The notes: generated from the sequence alone by a model not told the origin. Counted from the first letter of the stretch, positions 1 to 5,797 are shown. The stretch is 5,897 bases of DNA from Hyphomonadaceae bacterium UBA1001 (GCA_002291875.1 DBAV01000235.1:1-5897); one strand, 5' to 3'. Program-made: numbers and translations.

Positions 1-59
1 TTTTCCAATCAACTCGCGGCCGTCATCCCGGGCCGGTGCGTCAGCATCGGACCCGGGCC
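1..59 (+). repeat. Hairpin repeat unit A, left copy
   Basis: Matches the reverse complement of 5732-5790 at 55 of 59 positions. It contains the head CGTCATCCCGG (21-31) and folds into a hairpin. The arms are 27-39 and 44-57, the loop is GTCA, A51 is the only bulged base, and G36-T47 is the only wobble pair. It is preceded by a T-rich start and CAATCAACTCG (6-16). The similarity probably continues weakly to about position 82, into the terminator-like hairpin. The family resembles REP/BIME-type extragenic palindromes of alphaproteobacteria, but no family name can be assigned without a search. The repeat may continue left of the window. Confidence 0.85.
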
Positions 60-63
60 TTAT

Positions 64-82
64 CCACCGAGGGTGGGGTTTT
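64..82 (+). terminator. Terminator-like hairpin after repeat A
   Basis: CCACC (64-68) and GGTGG (72-76) form a 5-bp stem around a GAG loop, followed by GG and TTTT (79-82). Read on the plus strand this is a short intrinsic-terminator shape, and it would stop transcripts entering from the left before murC. A similar hairpin with a five-base T run occupies the equivalent position next to the other copy of repeat A (5709-5728, minus strand), which supports it as a conserved part of the element. The short stem and interrupted T tract keep confidence modest. Confidence 0.4.
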
Positions 83-138
83 GCTGCGATGGGCCAGCGG
101 CGGTTTTGAGCTTGCTGGAACAAAGTGAGGGATGGCTC

Positions 139-179
139 CCGGACACCGGTTCGCTGCGCGCACCGGTTCCGGGATGACG
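139..179 (-). repeat. Hairpin repeat unit B, left copy
   Basis: Matches the reverse complement of 5798-5838 at 40 of 41 positions; the single difference lies in the loop. Arms at 138-150 and 162-173 pair over 12 bp with one bulged base (C144) and an 11-base loop. Read on the minus strand it begins with the same CGTCATCCCGG head as unit A, so A and B are diverged members of one family, and on this side they point towards each other. Confidence 0.85.
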
Positions 180-294
180 GACCCTGTTGTTTCGATTTGA
201 CGGGGGTGGTTTTCGTTGAACGGGGGGTGCGGGCGAGGCGGGGTGCTTGCGTTTTCCCCCTGTGCGCATAGACCGCGCTCGCCGCCCCCGGAGC

Positions 295-1740
295 ATGCCC
301 TTGTCCTCACCCGCCACCGCCGTCCGCCGCATCCCCTTTGATGTCGGGCCGATCCATTTCGTGGGGATCGGGGGGATCGGCATGTCCGGCATCGCCGAGG
401 TGATGCTGACGCTGGGCTATCAGGTGCAGGGCTCGGATGCGCGGCCATCGGCCAATACCGAGCGGCTGGAGCGGGCGGGCGCGCGGATCTTCATAGGCCA
501 TGACGCCGCCAACCTCGAGCGGGTCGGCGCGCTGGTCACCTCGACTGCGATCCGGCCCGACAACCCCGAAGTGGTGGCCGCCCGGGCGCGCGGCCTGCCC
601 ATCGTGCGGCGGGCGGAAATGCTGGCCGAGCTGATGCGCCTGAAATGGACGATCGCGGTCGGCGGCACCCACGGCAAGACCACCACCACCTCGATGGTCG
701 CCGCCCTGATGGACGCCGCCAGCCTGGATCCCACCGTCATCAATGGCGGCATCATCAACGCCTATGGCACCAATGCGCGCCTGGGCGCAGGCGACTGGAT
801 GGTGGTCGAGGCCGACGAGAGCGACGGCACCTTCACCAAGCTGCGCGCCACCGCCGCCATCGTCACCAACATGGACCCCGAGCACCTGGACCATTACGGA
901 ACGGTCGAGGCGATGAATGCGGGCTATCGCACCTTTGTCGAGAACATCCCCTTCTATGGCTTTGCGGTGCTGTGCACCGACCATCCCGTGGTGCAGGCCA
1001 TGGCGGGCGCGGTGCTGGACCGGCGCATCATCACCTATGGCTTCAACCCCCAGGCCGAGATCCGGGCGGTGAACCTGCGCCCATCGGGCGACGGCACCGA
1101 TTTCGACCTCGAGATCCGGCCGCGCGGCGGGTATGGGCGGCTGGTCGGTGACCTGCGCCTGGGGGTGGCCGGGCGGCACAATGTCCAGAACGCGCTGGCG
1201 GCCATCGCGGTCGCGCGCGAGCTGGGCTGCAGCGACGATGCGATCCGCGCGGGCCTTGCGGGGTTCACCGGGGTCAAGCGGCGCTTTACCACCACCGGCA
1301 CCTGGAACGGGGTGCGCATCGTGGACGATTACGGCCACCATCCGGTCGAGATTGCCGCCGTGCTGCGCACCGCCCGCGAGGTGGTGGCCCCCGGCGCCCG
1401 GGTGATCGCCGTGGTCCAGCCGCACCGCTATTCACGGCTGGGCGCGCTGATGGCCGAGTTCACGGCCTGCTTCAACGACGCCGACCTTGTGGCCGTCACG
1501 GACGTCTACAGCGCCGGCGAGGCGCCCCTGCCCGGGGTGTCGGCGGACGAGCTGGTGGCGCGCCTGGTGGCGGCAGGCCACCGCGACGCGCGCCGCCTGG
1601 CGGGGTTCGAGGCGCTGCCCGACCTGGTCCGGCAGTCAGCCGGCCCGGGCGACATCGTGGTGTGCCTGGGCGCCGGCGACATCACCGCCCATGCCAACGC
1701 CCTGCCAGAGCGCCTGGCCGAGCGCCTGGCCGGGCGCTGA
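295..1740 (+). CDS. murC: UDP-N-acetylmuramate--L-alanine ligase MurC
   Basis: Cytoplasmic Mur ligase that joins L-alanine to UDP-MurNAc using ATP, the first amino-acid addition in peptidoglycan stem-peptide synthesis. The 481-residue length is normal for MurC. Visible motifs in order: the N-terminal UDP-binding Rossmann loop GIGGIGMSG (24-32), the ATP P-loop GGTHGKTTT (123-131), VEADESDG (171-178), GRHNVQN (293-299), DDYGHHP (344-350), QPHRYSR (375-381) and GAGDIT near the end (459-464). All three domains are complete. The start is uncertain. ATG 295 gives an N-terminus of ordinary length, but its GGAG (290-293) lies only 1 base upstream. The same GGAG is 7 bases from an in-frame TTG at 301, which would give 479 residues. 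A TTG at 247 would add 16 poorly conserved-looking residues. murC normally sits among dcw genes such as murG and murB; none is seen here. Its stop lies 6 bp from the stop of the convergent downstream gene. Confidence 0.97.
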   Translation: MPLSSPATAVRRIPFDVGPIHFVGIGGIGMSGIAEVMLTLGYQVQGSDARPSANTERLERAGARIFIGHDAANLERVGALVTSTAIRPDNPEVVAARARGLPIVRRAEMLAELMRLKWTIAVGGTHGKTTTTSMVAALMDAASLDPTVINGGIINAYGTNARLGAGDWMVVEADESDGTFTKLRATAAIVTNMDPEHLDHYGTVEAMNAGYRTFVENIPFYGFAVLCTDHPVVQAMAGAVLDRRIITYGFNPQAEIRAVNLRPSGDGTDFDLEIRPRGGYGRLVGDLRLGVAGRHNVQNALAAIAVARELGCSDDAIRAGLAGFTGVKRRFTTTGTWNGVRIVDDYGHHPVEIAAVLRTAREVVAPGARVIAVVQPHRYSRLGALMAEFTACFNDADLVAVTDVYSAGEAPLPGVSADELVARLVAAGHRDARRLAGFEALPDLVRQSAGPGDIVVCLGAGDITAHANALPERLAERLAGR

Positions 1741-1746
1741 CGCGCG

Positions 1747-2739
1747 TCATTCCGCGGCCATCACCGCCGGCCGTGCCGGGGCGGCGATGCGCGCCCGCGC
1801 CGCCTCGTACTCGCGGGCCAGCCGGTCCACCAGGGCGGCGGCGGGCACCACTTCGCGCACCGCGCCAATGCCCTGTCCGCAGCCCCAGATGTCCTTCCAC
1901 GCCTTGGCGTCGGTATTCCCGCCCGAGCCGAAATTCATGCTGGAGGGATCGGCCTCGGGCAGGTTGTCCGGGTCGAGCCCCGCCTTCACGACGGACGGCT
2001 TGAGATAGTTGCCGTGCACGCCGGTGAACAGGTTGGAATACACGATGTCGGCGGCCGCACTGTCGACGATCATCTGCTTGTAGGCCTGTTCGGCATTGGC
2101 CTCATTGGTGGCGATGAAGGCCGAACCGACATAGCCCAGGTCCGCGCCCATCGCCTGCGCCGCCAGCACCGCGTCGCCCGTCGCGATCGAGCCCGACAGC
2201 GCCAGCGGGCCGTCGAAGAACGCCCGGATCTCCTGGACCAGGGCAAAGGGCGAGATCGCGCCCGCATGGCCCCCCGCGCCGGCCGCCACCGCGATCAGCC
2301 CGTCCGCGCCCTTCTCGATCGCCTTGCGCGCGTGGACGATGTTGATGACGTCGTGCAGGGTGATGCCGCCATAGGAATGGATCGCATCGTTCAGCCAGGG
2401 CTGGGCCCCCAGCGAGGTGATGACGATCGGCACCTGGTATTTCACGCACATCTCGACATCGTGCTGCAGCCGGTCGTTCGATTTGTGGACGATCTGATTG
2501 ACCGCAAAGGGTGCAGCCGGCCTGTCGGGATGGCGGGCGTCATGTTCGGCCAGTTCGCCCGTGATCCGCTTCAGCCACTCTTCCAGCATCGGCGCCGGCC
2601 GCGCGTTCAGCGCCGGAAACGACCCCACCACCCCGGCCTTGCACTGCGCGATCACCAGATCGGGGTTCGAGATGATGAACAGCGGCGCGGCGATGACGGG
2701 AAGGCGCAGCCGGTCGCGCAGGACGGGGGGAAGGGTCAC
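1747..2739 (-). CDS. Nitronate monooxygenase family protein (FMN TIM barrel)
   Basis: Member of the nitronate monooxygenase / 2-nitropropane dioxygenase family, cytoplasmic FMN-dependent TIM-barrel enzymes that oxidise alkyl nitronates such as propionate 3-nitronate. Visible landmarks in the 330-residue product are LPVIAAPLF near the N-terminus (13-21), AGVVGSFPALNARP (35-48), the glycine/histidine loop GAGGHAG (154-160) that carries the family's active-site histidine, the phosphate-binding strand SGSIATG (182-188) followed by AAQAMGAD, and WGCGQGIGAV (285-294). There is no signal peptide. I chose the GTG start at 2739 because GGAG lies 9 bases upstream and the conserved barrel begins right after it. 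The frame stays open further upstream to ATG 3126, but that stretch is low-quality sequence overlapping the antisense of nothing conserved and then the neighbouring gene. The family is often over-annotated: substrates of many members are unknown, so the exact reaction is inferred. The gene is convergent with murC and probably monocistronic. Confidence 0.93.
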   Translation of the reverse strand: MTLPPVLRDRLRLPVIAAPLFIISNPDLVIAQCKAGVVGSFPALNARPAPMLEEWLKRITGELAEHDARHPDRPAAPFAVNQIVHKSNDRLQHDVEMCVKYQVPIVITSLGAQPWLNDAIHSYGGITLHDVINIVHARKAIEKGADGLIAVAAGAGGHAGAISPFALVQEIRAFFDGPLALSGSIATGDAVLAAQAMGADLGYVGSAFIATNEANAEQAYKQMIVDSAAADIVYSNLFTGVHGNYLKPSVVKAGLDPDNLPEADPSSMNFGSGGNTDAKAWKDIWGCGQGIGAVREVVPAAALVDRLAREYEAARARIAAPARPAVMAAE

Positions 2740-2808
2740 GGGGCAGGTCTCCGTTGGTGTGGGGGCGGCAAGGCCGCGCGCCCGGCGGGCCGGGCAGGAC
2801 TGCGCGCA

Positions 2809-2836
2809 ACGATAGCGTGGCCTCGGTTCGCGGCAA
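2809..2836 (-). promoter_or_regulatory. Possible promoter of the nitronate monooxygenase gene
   Basis: On the minus strand TTGCCG (2836-2831) is followed after 16 bp by TATCGT (2814-2809), giving a predicted leader of about 60 bases before the GTG start. The spacing equals that of the better promoter of the tetR-type gene in this window. The hexamers are only partial matches in very G+C-rich sequence, so this is tentative. Confidence 0.3.
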
Positions 2837-2892
2837 GGGATTGCCCCGACGTCACCCCCAGCCCACCCAACCATCTGCTGCGGGAGACGGTG

Positions 2893-2911
2893 GGATTTCG
2901 GCACGAAATCC
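2893..2911. repeat. Perfect 8-bp inverted repeat downstream of the barrel gene
   Basis: GGATTTCG (2893-2900) and CGAAATCC (2904-2911) form a perfect 8-bp stem with a 3-base loop, 34 bases beyond the stop codon of the outer-membrane protein gene ending at 2945. No T run follows on either strand, so it is not a classical intrinsic terminator. It could stabilise the 3' end of that transcript, be a dispersed palindrome, or be a protein-binding site for the next gene. Confidence 0.55.
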
Positions 2912-2944
2912 GGGTTGAGGGGAGGGTGCGCGGGGCCGGGCGCC

Positions 2945-3805
2945 TCAGAACCGTACGGTGCCGCGCAGGGCCAGCGGGGTGGACCAGCGGCCGTCGATGC
3001 CGCCCAGGCCCTGCAGGCCGAAGGGGCGCAGGCCGTCGTCGGCAGCGGCCAGCTCGCCGACATAGCGCAGGCCCGTCTCGGCCGAGATCGCCACCGTGTC
3101 GCCCAGCCGGTATTCCAGCCCCGCATCGACGCCGGCCAGCCAGGTGGTCGAGTCCTCGGTCAGCTGCAGCGCCCGCGGCACGGCCCCGGTCAGCGACGGC
3201 GCGGCCAGCACCACATCGATGCCGCTGGCCTGCAGCACGCCCACGCGCGCCCCGACAAACGGACGCACGGCCCAGTCGGTCAGCCGCGTGCGTACGCCGA
3301 GCTCGCCCGACCAGGCGGTGAAGTCCGAAAAGTCCGCGGTGACCGGCACCCGCGCAGCCTGTGCGTCGGCGCTGTTGCGGATGGTGCCGAAGGCGATCGG
3401 TCCCTCGCTCTCGGCAGAATAATAGCGCAGCGCCACGAACACCTCGGTGTTGGCGTCCAGCGCATAGCCCAGCTCGGCCAGGCCCGTGACCGGGCGGCCC
3501 AGCGCCTCGGTAAAGTCGGCCGCCGTGGTGGAGATGTCGCGCACCCCGACCGACGGCCCGAACAGGGCGTTCAGCGCGGCATTGGTCACCGCGTCATTGG
3601 CGTCGACCGCCACCGCGCGCACCGGCAGGCCGACATTGCCATCCACGCCGACCTCGGTGCCGATCGACAGGGTGGCTGAAAACCGCGGCGGCGGGTCGGC
3701 CAGCACGGGCTCGTCATTCAGCACCGCGTCCTGGGCGGCCGCTACGGGCAGCGCGGCCAGCAGCGCCAGGGCCGCCACCAGCGCGCGTTCGGTTCGGAGG
3801 GTCAT
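2945..3805 (-). CDS. Outer-membrane beta-barrel protein, barrel protein 1
   Basis: Predicted exported protein of 286 residues; I do not recognise a named family member. An N-terminal signal peptide is clear: charged MTLRTER, a hydrophobic alanine/leucine core, then a likely cleavage after AAA at residue 24. A short polar, proline-containing linker (25-40) follows. The remainder has alternating hydrophobic/polar strands separated by glycine- and asparagine-rich turns, and the chain ends in ...RGTVRF, the terminal phenylalanine expected of barrel proteins recognised by the BAM complex. ATG 3805 was chosen because it begins the signal peptide and has GGAG 7 bases upstream; in-frame sequence further upstream is not credible. 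It resembles the barrel protein at 4705-5544, for example in the PV-F-A-E-G-R-RPFV-R-GV pattern (154-190) and the ETGLRY strand (243-248). A diffusion porin, small-molecule channel or adhesin-like surface barrel are all possible. It lies 97 bp downstream of the TetR-family gene on the same strand, so co-transcription is possible. Confidence 0.88.
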   Translation of the reverse strand: MTLRTERALVAALALLAALPVAAAQDAVLNDEPVLADPPPRFSATLSIGTEVGVDGNVGLPVRAVAVDANDAVTNAALNALFGPSVGVRDISTTAADFTEALGRPVTGLAELGYALDANTEVFVALRYYSAESEGPIAFGTIRNSADAQAARVPVTADFSDFTAWSGELGVRTRLTDWAVRPFVGARVGVLQASGIDVVLAAPSLTGAVPRALQLTEDSTTWLAGVDAGLEYRLGDTVAISAETGLRYVGELAAADDGLRPFGLQGLGGIDGRWSTPLALRGTVRF

Positions 3806-3902
3806 CGGGCTACTCCCATGCCGTTCGTGGGCGCCGCGCCTGCGGCCCCCGCATGTCGATACCCGCTGAGGGTAAAAATCTGCCCCTGTCCGTATGCTCA
3901 GG

Positions 3903-4562
3903 TCAAGAGCGTGCACGCGAGGGGGGAGTGGCGCTGGTGCCATTGGCGGCATAGGCGGTGATGAAACCCTCGGCGATCTGGTCGACAAAGCCGCCCAAAT
4001 CGATGGGGTGGGTGCTCTGCCCGCCCAGGATCTGCTGGTGCAGCATCAGCACCATCAGCGGCGCGAACAGGGCGATCGCCGCAGCGCGGGTGTCGCACGG
4101 CCGCATCTCGCCGCTGGCGACGTGGGCCTCGAGGCGGGTCTGGAGGGCCATCAGCGAAGGCTCGAGCAGGCTGGCCAGATAGGCCGAGCCCAGCGGCTCG
4201 GACCCCGACCCCTCGACAATGCCAAAGGCGTGGGCACGCGCAAAGCCGCCATGCTCCATGCCCGCGCGGCTGAGTTCCAGATAGCCGCGCACGCTGTCGC
4301 GAAAGCTGCCCGAGGGCGAGGCGACGAAGGCGATGAAGGGGCGGCCGCGGTCGGCGATCCGGCGCATCACGACCGACACGGCGCCCTCGCGGTCGGCGAA
4401 GTAATGCCGCAGGGTCGGCACCGACACGCCCGCCGCGGCGGCCAGTTCGCGCAGGCTGGCGCGGTGGATGTCAGACGACAGTGCGTGGTCGGTCAGCCGG
4501 TCGATCAGTTCGGTGCGCTTGCGGTCGTAATCGGGGCTTCGCGCCCCCTTCGGTCGGCCCAT
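3903..4562 (-). CDS. TetR/AcrR-family transcriptional regulator
   Basis: DNA-binding regulator of 219 residues, usual for the family. The N-terminal domain has the TetR helix-turn-helix: SLRELAAAAGVS (36-47) followed by PTLRHYFADREG (49-60), matching the characteristic recognition-helix pattern ending in HYF. A basic arm, MGRPKGARSP, precedes it. The C-terminal two thirds is helical and variable, as expected of the ligand-binding and dimerisation domain, with a hydrophobic stretch near 160-180 (AAAIALFAPLMVLML) that is a likely dimer helix rather than a membrane segment. ATG 4562 has GGAG 6 bases upstream and a promoter with -35 TTGACA just before it. The gene lies between two related outer-membrane barrel genes on the same strand, 142 bp after one and 97 bp before the other. 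Family members are mostly repressors that release DNA on binding a small molecule; autoregulation and control of the barrel genes are inferences, and the ligand is unknown. Confidence 0.93.
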   Translation of the reverse strand: MGRPKGARSPDYDRKRTELIDRLTDHALSSDIHRASLRELAAAAGVSVPTLRHYFADREGAVSVVMRRIADRGRPFIAFVASPSGSFRDSVRGYLELSRAGMEHGGFARAHAFGIVEGSGSEPLGSAYLASLLEPSLMALQTRLEAHVASGEMRPCDTRAAAIALFAPLMVLMLHQQILGGQSTHPIDLGGFVDQIAEGFITAYAANGTSATPPSRARS

Positions 4563-4579
4563 GTCCCTCTCCGCCCCCG

Positions 4580-4635
4580 GTTTCCTGTTTCACAGCATAG
4601 CCTGCGGCGCAACGATGTCAAAAGGAACCGGAAAC
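4580..4635. promoter_or_regulatory. Candidate operator: inverted GTTTCC sites bracketing the promoter
   Basis: GTTTCCTGTTTC at 4580-4591 on the plus strand matches GTTTCCGGTTCC, the minus-strand reading of 4635-4624, at 10 of 12 positions. The two copies are inverted and sit immediately outside the -10 and -35 of the TetR-family gene. Autoregulating TetR-family repressors commonly bind symmetric sites overlapping their own promoter. However, their half-sites are usually much closer than the 32 bp separating these, so looping, two separate sites, or chance are all possible. Confidence 0.3.
4594..4621 (-). promoter_or_regulatory. Promoter of the TetR-family gene
   Basis: On the minus strand a perfect -35 TTGACA (4621-4616) is followed after 16 bp by TATGCT (4599-4594), with a predicted start of transcription near 4587 and a leader of about 25 bases containing the Shine-Dalgarno site. 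This is the best promoter in the window. Inverted GTTTCC-containing sites (4580-4591 and 4624-4635) lie just outside both hexamers and are candidates for an operator. Confidence 0.65.
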
Positions 4636-4649
4636 ACACCTGCACGCAC

Positions 4650-4682
4650 AAGAACCGCCGACCACCCGGGGGCGGTCGGCGG
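4650..4682 (-). terminator. Intrinsic terminator after barrel protein 2
   Basis: CCGCCGACC (4655-4663) and GGTCGGCGG (4674-4682) form a perfect 9-bp G+C-rich stem around a 10-base loop. Read on the minus strand it begins 22 bases after the stop codon of the barrel gene ending at 4705 and is followed directly by TTCTT. The stem is strong and the T tract short. It implies that this barrel gene is transcribed largely separately from the TetR-family gene downstream, which has its own promoter. Confidence 0.7.
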
Positions 4683-4704
4683 CCTCGCAACCAGGGTCGT
4701 GCGA

Positions 4705-5544
4705 TCAGAAGCGCAGGCTGGCGCGCGCCATGATCGGCACCGACAGGCGCGATCCCTCGTCATTGATCGAGCCCAGGCCCAGCGGGCCGATGCCGGCGTC
4801 ATTGCCCTCCGGGCCGTCGGTCCAGCGCAGGCCGGTCTCGACACCAAGGGCGATGTTCTCGGCCGGGGCCCACAGCACGCCGACATCACCGCCCAGCGTC
4901 ACGGCGGTGGTCTCGTCATAGAAGGGCACGTTGGCCAGGGTGATGCCCGCGCCCGGCACGGTGAAGGTGGCGCGGATCTCGTCGATGTTGGCAAAGCCGA
5001 TGCGGCCGGCAACATAGGGGCGCAGGCCGCCGCCCAGGTCGAAGAACTGGCGATAGCCTGCTTCGAACAGCAGCGCTTCATAGGCGCCAAAGCGGCCCTG
5101 CACGGGCAGGCGGGTGCCCACCGGAACGGCGGTGACGGTCGAGGCGGTCACGACCGCATTGCCGACCTGCACCGTGCCCTCGTCGGCCTGCAGCATGCGC
5201 AGCGAGCCGAACAGCTCGGCATTGTCCGACAGGCCGAACGCGCCCTCGACGCCATAGGTCACCGCATCGTCATAGACGTCGGCATAGCCACGCGACTCGA
5301 TGCGCAGCTCGGCGCTGACGCCGGTCACGGCGGGGTTCAGCGTGCCCAGCGGGATCACCGCCGACGTGGCGCCGCCATGCACGTCACCGCCGACGGGGAT
5401 GTCGATGCCGCCGACGACCGAGCCGGTGAAGCGGCCCTGTTCCGGGCCGGCCATGGGTTGGGCAGCGGCGGTCGGGGCGACCACCGCGAACGACAGCAGG
5501 CCGGACACCACAGCGCCGGCGAAAAGCTTGGACCGAGAAATCAT
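4705..5544 (-). CDS. Outer-membrane beta-barrel protein, barrel protein 2
   Basis: Predicted exported protein of 279 residues, not assignable to a named gene. The signal peptide is MISRSK plus a hydrophobic core (residues 8-23) ending at TAAA, with likely cleavage at residue 28. The mature part has amphipathic strand-turn-strand character throughout (GFANIDEIRATF, ENIALGVETGLRW) and ends in ...MARASLRF, a C-terminal phenylalanine typical of outer-membrane barrels. ATG 5544 was chosen for the signal peptide and an AGGGG 6 bases upstream. It resembles the barrel protein at 2945-3805: PV-F-Y-A-E-G-R-RPYV-R-GF (147-184 here), ETGLRW (236-241), then a PLGL segment and a matching last strand, with the second protein lacking most of the N-terminal linker. 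The similarity, seen by eye, suggests an old duplication. A terminator follows the gene, and an AT-rich probable promoter region lies about 90-125 bases upstream. Transport or surface-attachment roles are both possible. Confidence 0.88.
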   Translation of the reverse strand: MISRSKLFAGAVVSGLLSFAVVAPTAAAQPMAGPEQGRFTGSVVGGIDIPVGGDVHGGATSAVIPLGTLNPAVTGVSAELRIESRGYADVYDDAVTYGVEGAFGLSDNAELFGSLRMLQADEGTVQVGNAVVTASTVTAVPVGTRLPVQGRFGAYEALLFEAGYRQFFDLGGGLRPYVAGRIGFANIDEIRATFTVPGAGITLANVPFYDETTAVTLGGDVGVLWAPAENIALGVETGLRWTDGPEGNDAGIGPLGLGSINDEGSRLSVPIMARASLRF

Positions 5545-5627
5545 GGGATACCCCTGCATCTGGATTCTAGGGTGGATCCGCGCCGTCTTGCCAGACCACC
5601 GCCGCCCGGCGGAGGCCGGACGCGCAG

Positions 5628-5670
5628 GGATACATATGCTAGTCGATATACAATAGCAAATACCCCGCTG
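5628..5670 (-). promoter_or_regulatory. AT-rich probable promoter region of barrel protein 2
   Basis: This stretch stands out as the most AT-rich in the window and lies about 85-125 bases before the ATG at 5544. Minus-strand -10-like hexamers are present (TATTGT, TAGCAT), but none pairs with a good -35 at 16-18 bp, so the exact promoter cannot be named. An alternative sigma factor or an activator-dependent promoter is possible. Confidence 0.35.
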
Positions 5671-5708
5671 CACACCACACCATCACACCCCCGCGAGCCC
5701 CACCGTCG

Positions 5709-5728
5709 AAAAACCCCACTCTCGCGGG
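5709..5728 (-). terminator. Terminator-like hairpin after repeat A, right copy
   Basis: Read on the minus strand, CCCGC (5728-5724), a GAGA loop and GTGGG (5719-5715) form a 5-bp stem with one G-T wobble. It is followed by G and five T (5713-5709). It would stop transcripts entering from the right before the barrel gene promoter. It occupies the same place relative to repeat A as the hairpin at 64-82, and the two share the string GTGGGGTTTT. Confidence 0.4.
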
Positions 5729-5731
5729 CTG

Positions 5732-5790
5732 GGTCCGGGTCCGATGCTGGCGCACCGGCCCGGGATGACGGCCTCGAGTTGATTGAAAAA
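5732..5790 (-). repeat. Hairpin repeat unit A, right copy
   Basis: Inverted copy of 1-59 with 55 of 59 identical positions. It folds into the same bulged hairpin (arms around 5735-5747 and 5752-5764). Of the four differences, one is in the hairpin loop, one in the outermost stem position and two in the flank outside the stem. The head CCGGGATGACG (5760-5770, reading CGTCATCCCGG on the minus strand) points left, away from unit B at 5798. Confidence 0.85.
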
Positions 5791-5797
5791 AAGGGAA

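Larger units (their letters stand above)
1..294. other. Intergenic region upstream of murC
   Basis: No coding sequence here is convincing on either strand: the open frames present have arginine/proline-rich compositions typical of G+C-rich shadow frames, and no Shine-Dalgarno-preceded start is seen before the murC region. The region holds two hairpin-forming repeat units (1-59 and 139-179) and a short terminator-like hairpin (64-82). From about 180 to 294 it presumably carries the murC promoter and leader, but I could not pair a good -35 with a -10. TTGACG (197-202) and TTGAAC (216-221) are present without a matching -10 at 16-18 bp. Confidence 0.7.

Noticed and set aside
197..221. TTGACG and TTGAAC as -35 elements for murC
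   Set aside because: No -10-like hexamer occurs at 16-18 bp from either; the surrounding sequence is nearly all G.
307..1425. Long minus-strand open frame antisense to murC
   Set aside because: A shadow of murC: histidine/aspartate/glycine-rich with no family motif, while murC carries every Mur-ligase motif.
1738..1749. Perfect 12-bp palindrome spanning the two convergent stop codons
   Set aside because: TGA facing TCA is automatically symmetric, and the 6-base CGCGCG between them is a common G+C-rich palindrome; too short and without a T tract to be a terminator.
2740..3126. Upstream extension of the nitronate monooxygenase frame to ATG 3126
   Set aside because: The added sequence is arginine/proline-rich, unlike the family, overlaps the real barrel gene, and the GTG at 2739 has a well-placed Shine-Dalgarno site directly before the conserved barrel.
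2014..3321. Long plus-strand open frame antisense to the nitronate monooxygenase and barrel genes
   Set aside because: Its composition (runs of R, G, A, H, Q) is that of a G+C-rich shadow frame, and both opposite-strand genes have clear family signatures or signal peptides.
3860..3874. TACCC/GGGTA inverted repeat upstream of barrel gene 1
   Set aside because: Only 5 bp per arm, not clearly placed relative to a promoter, and not repeated symmetrically before the other barrel gene.
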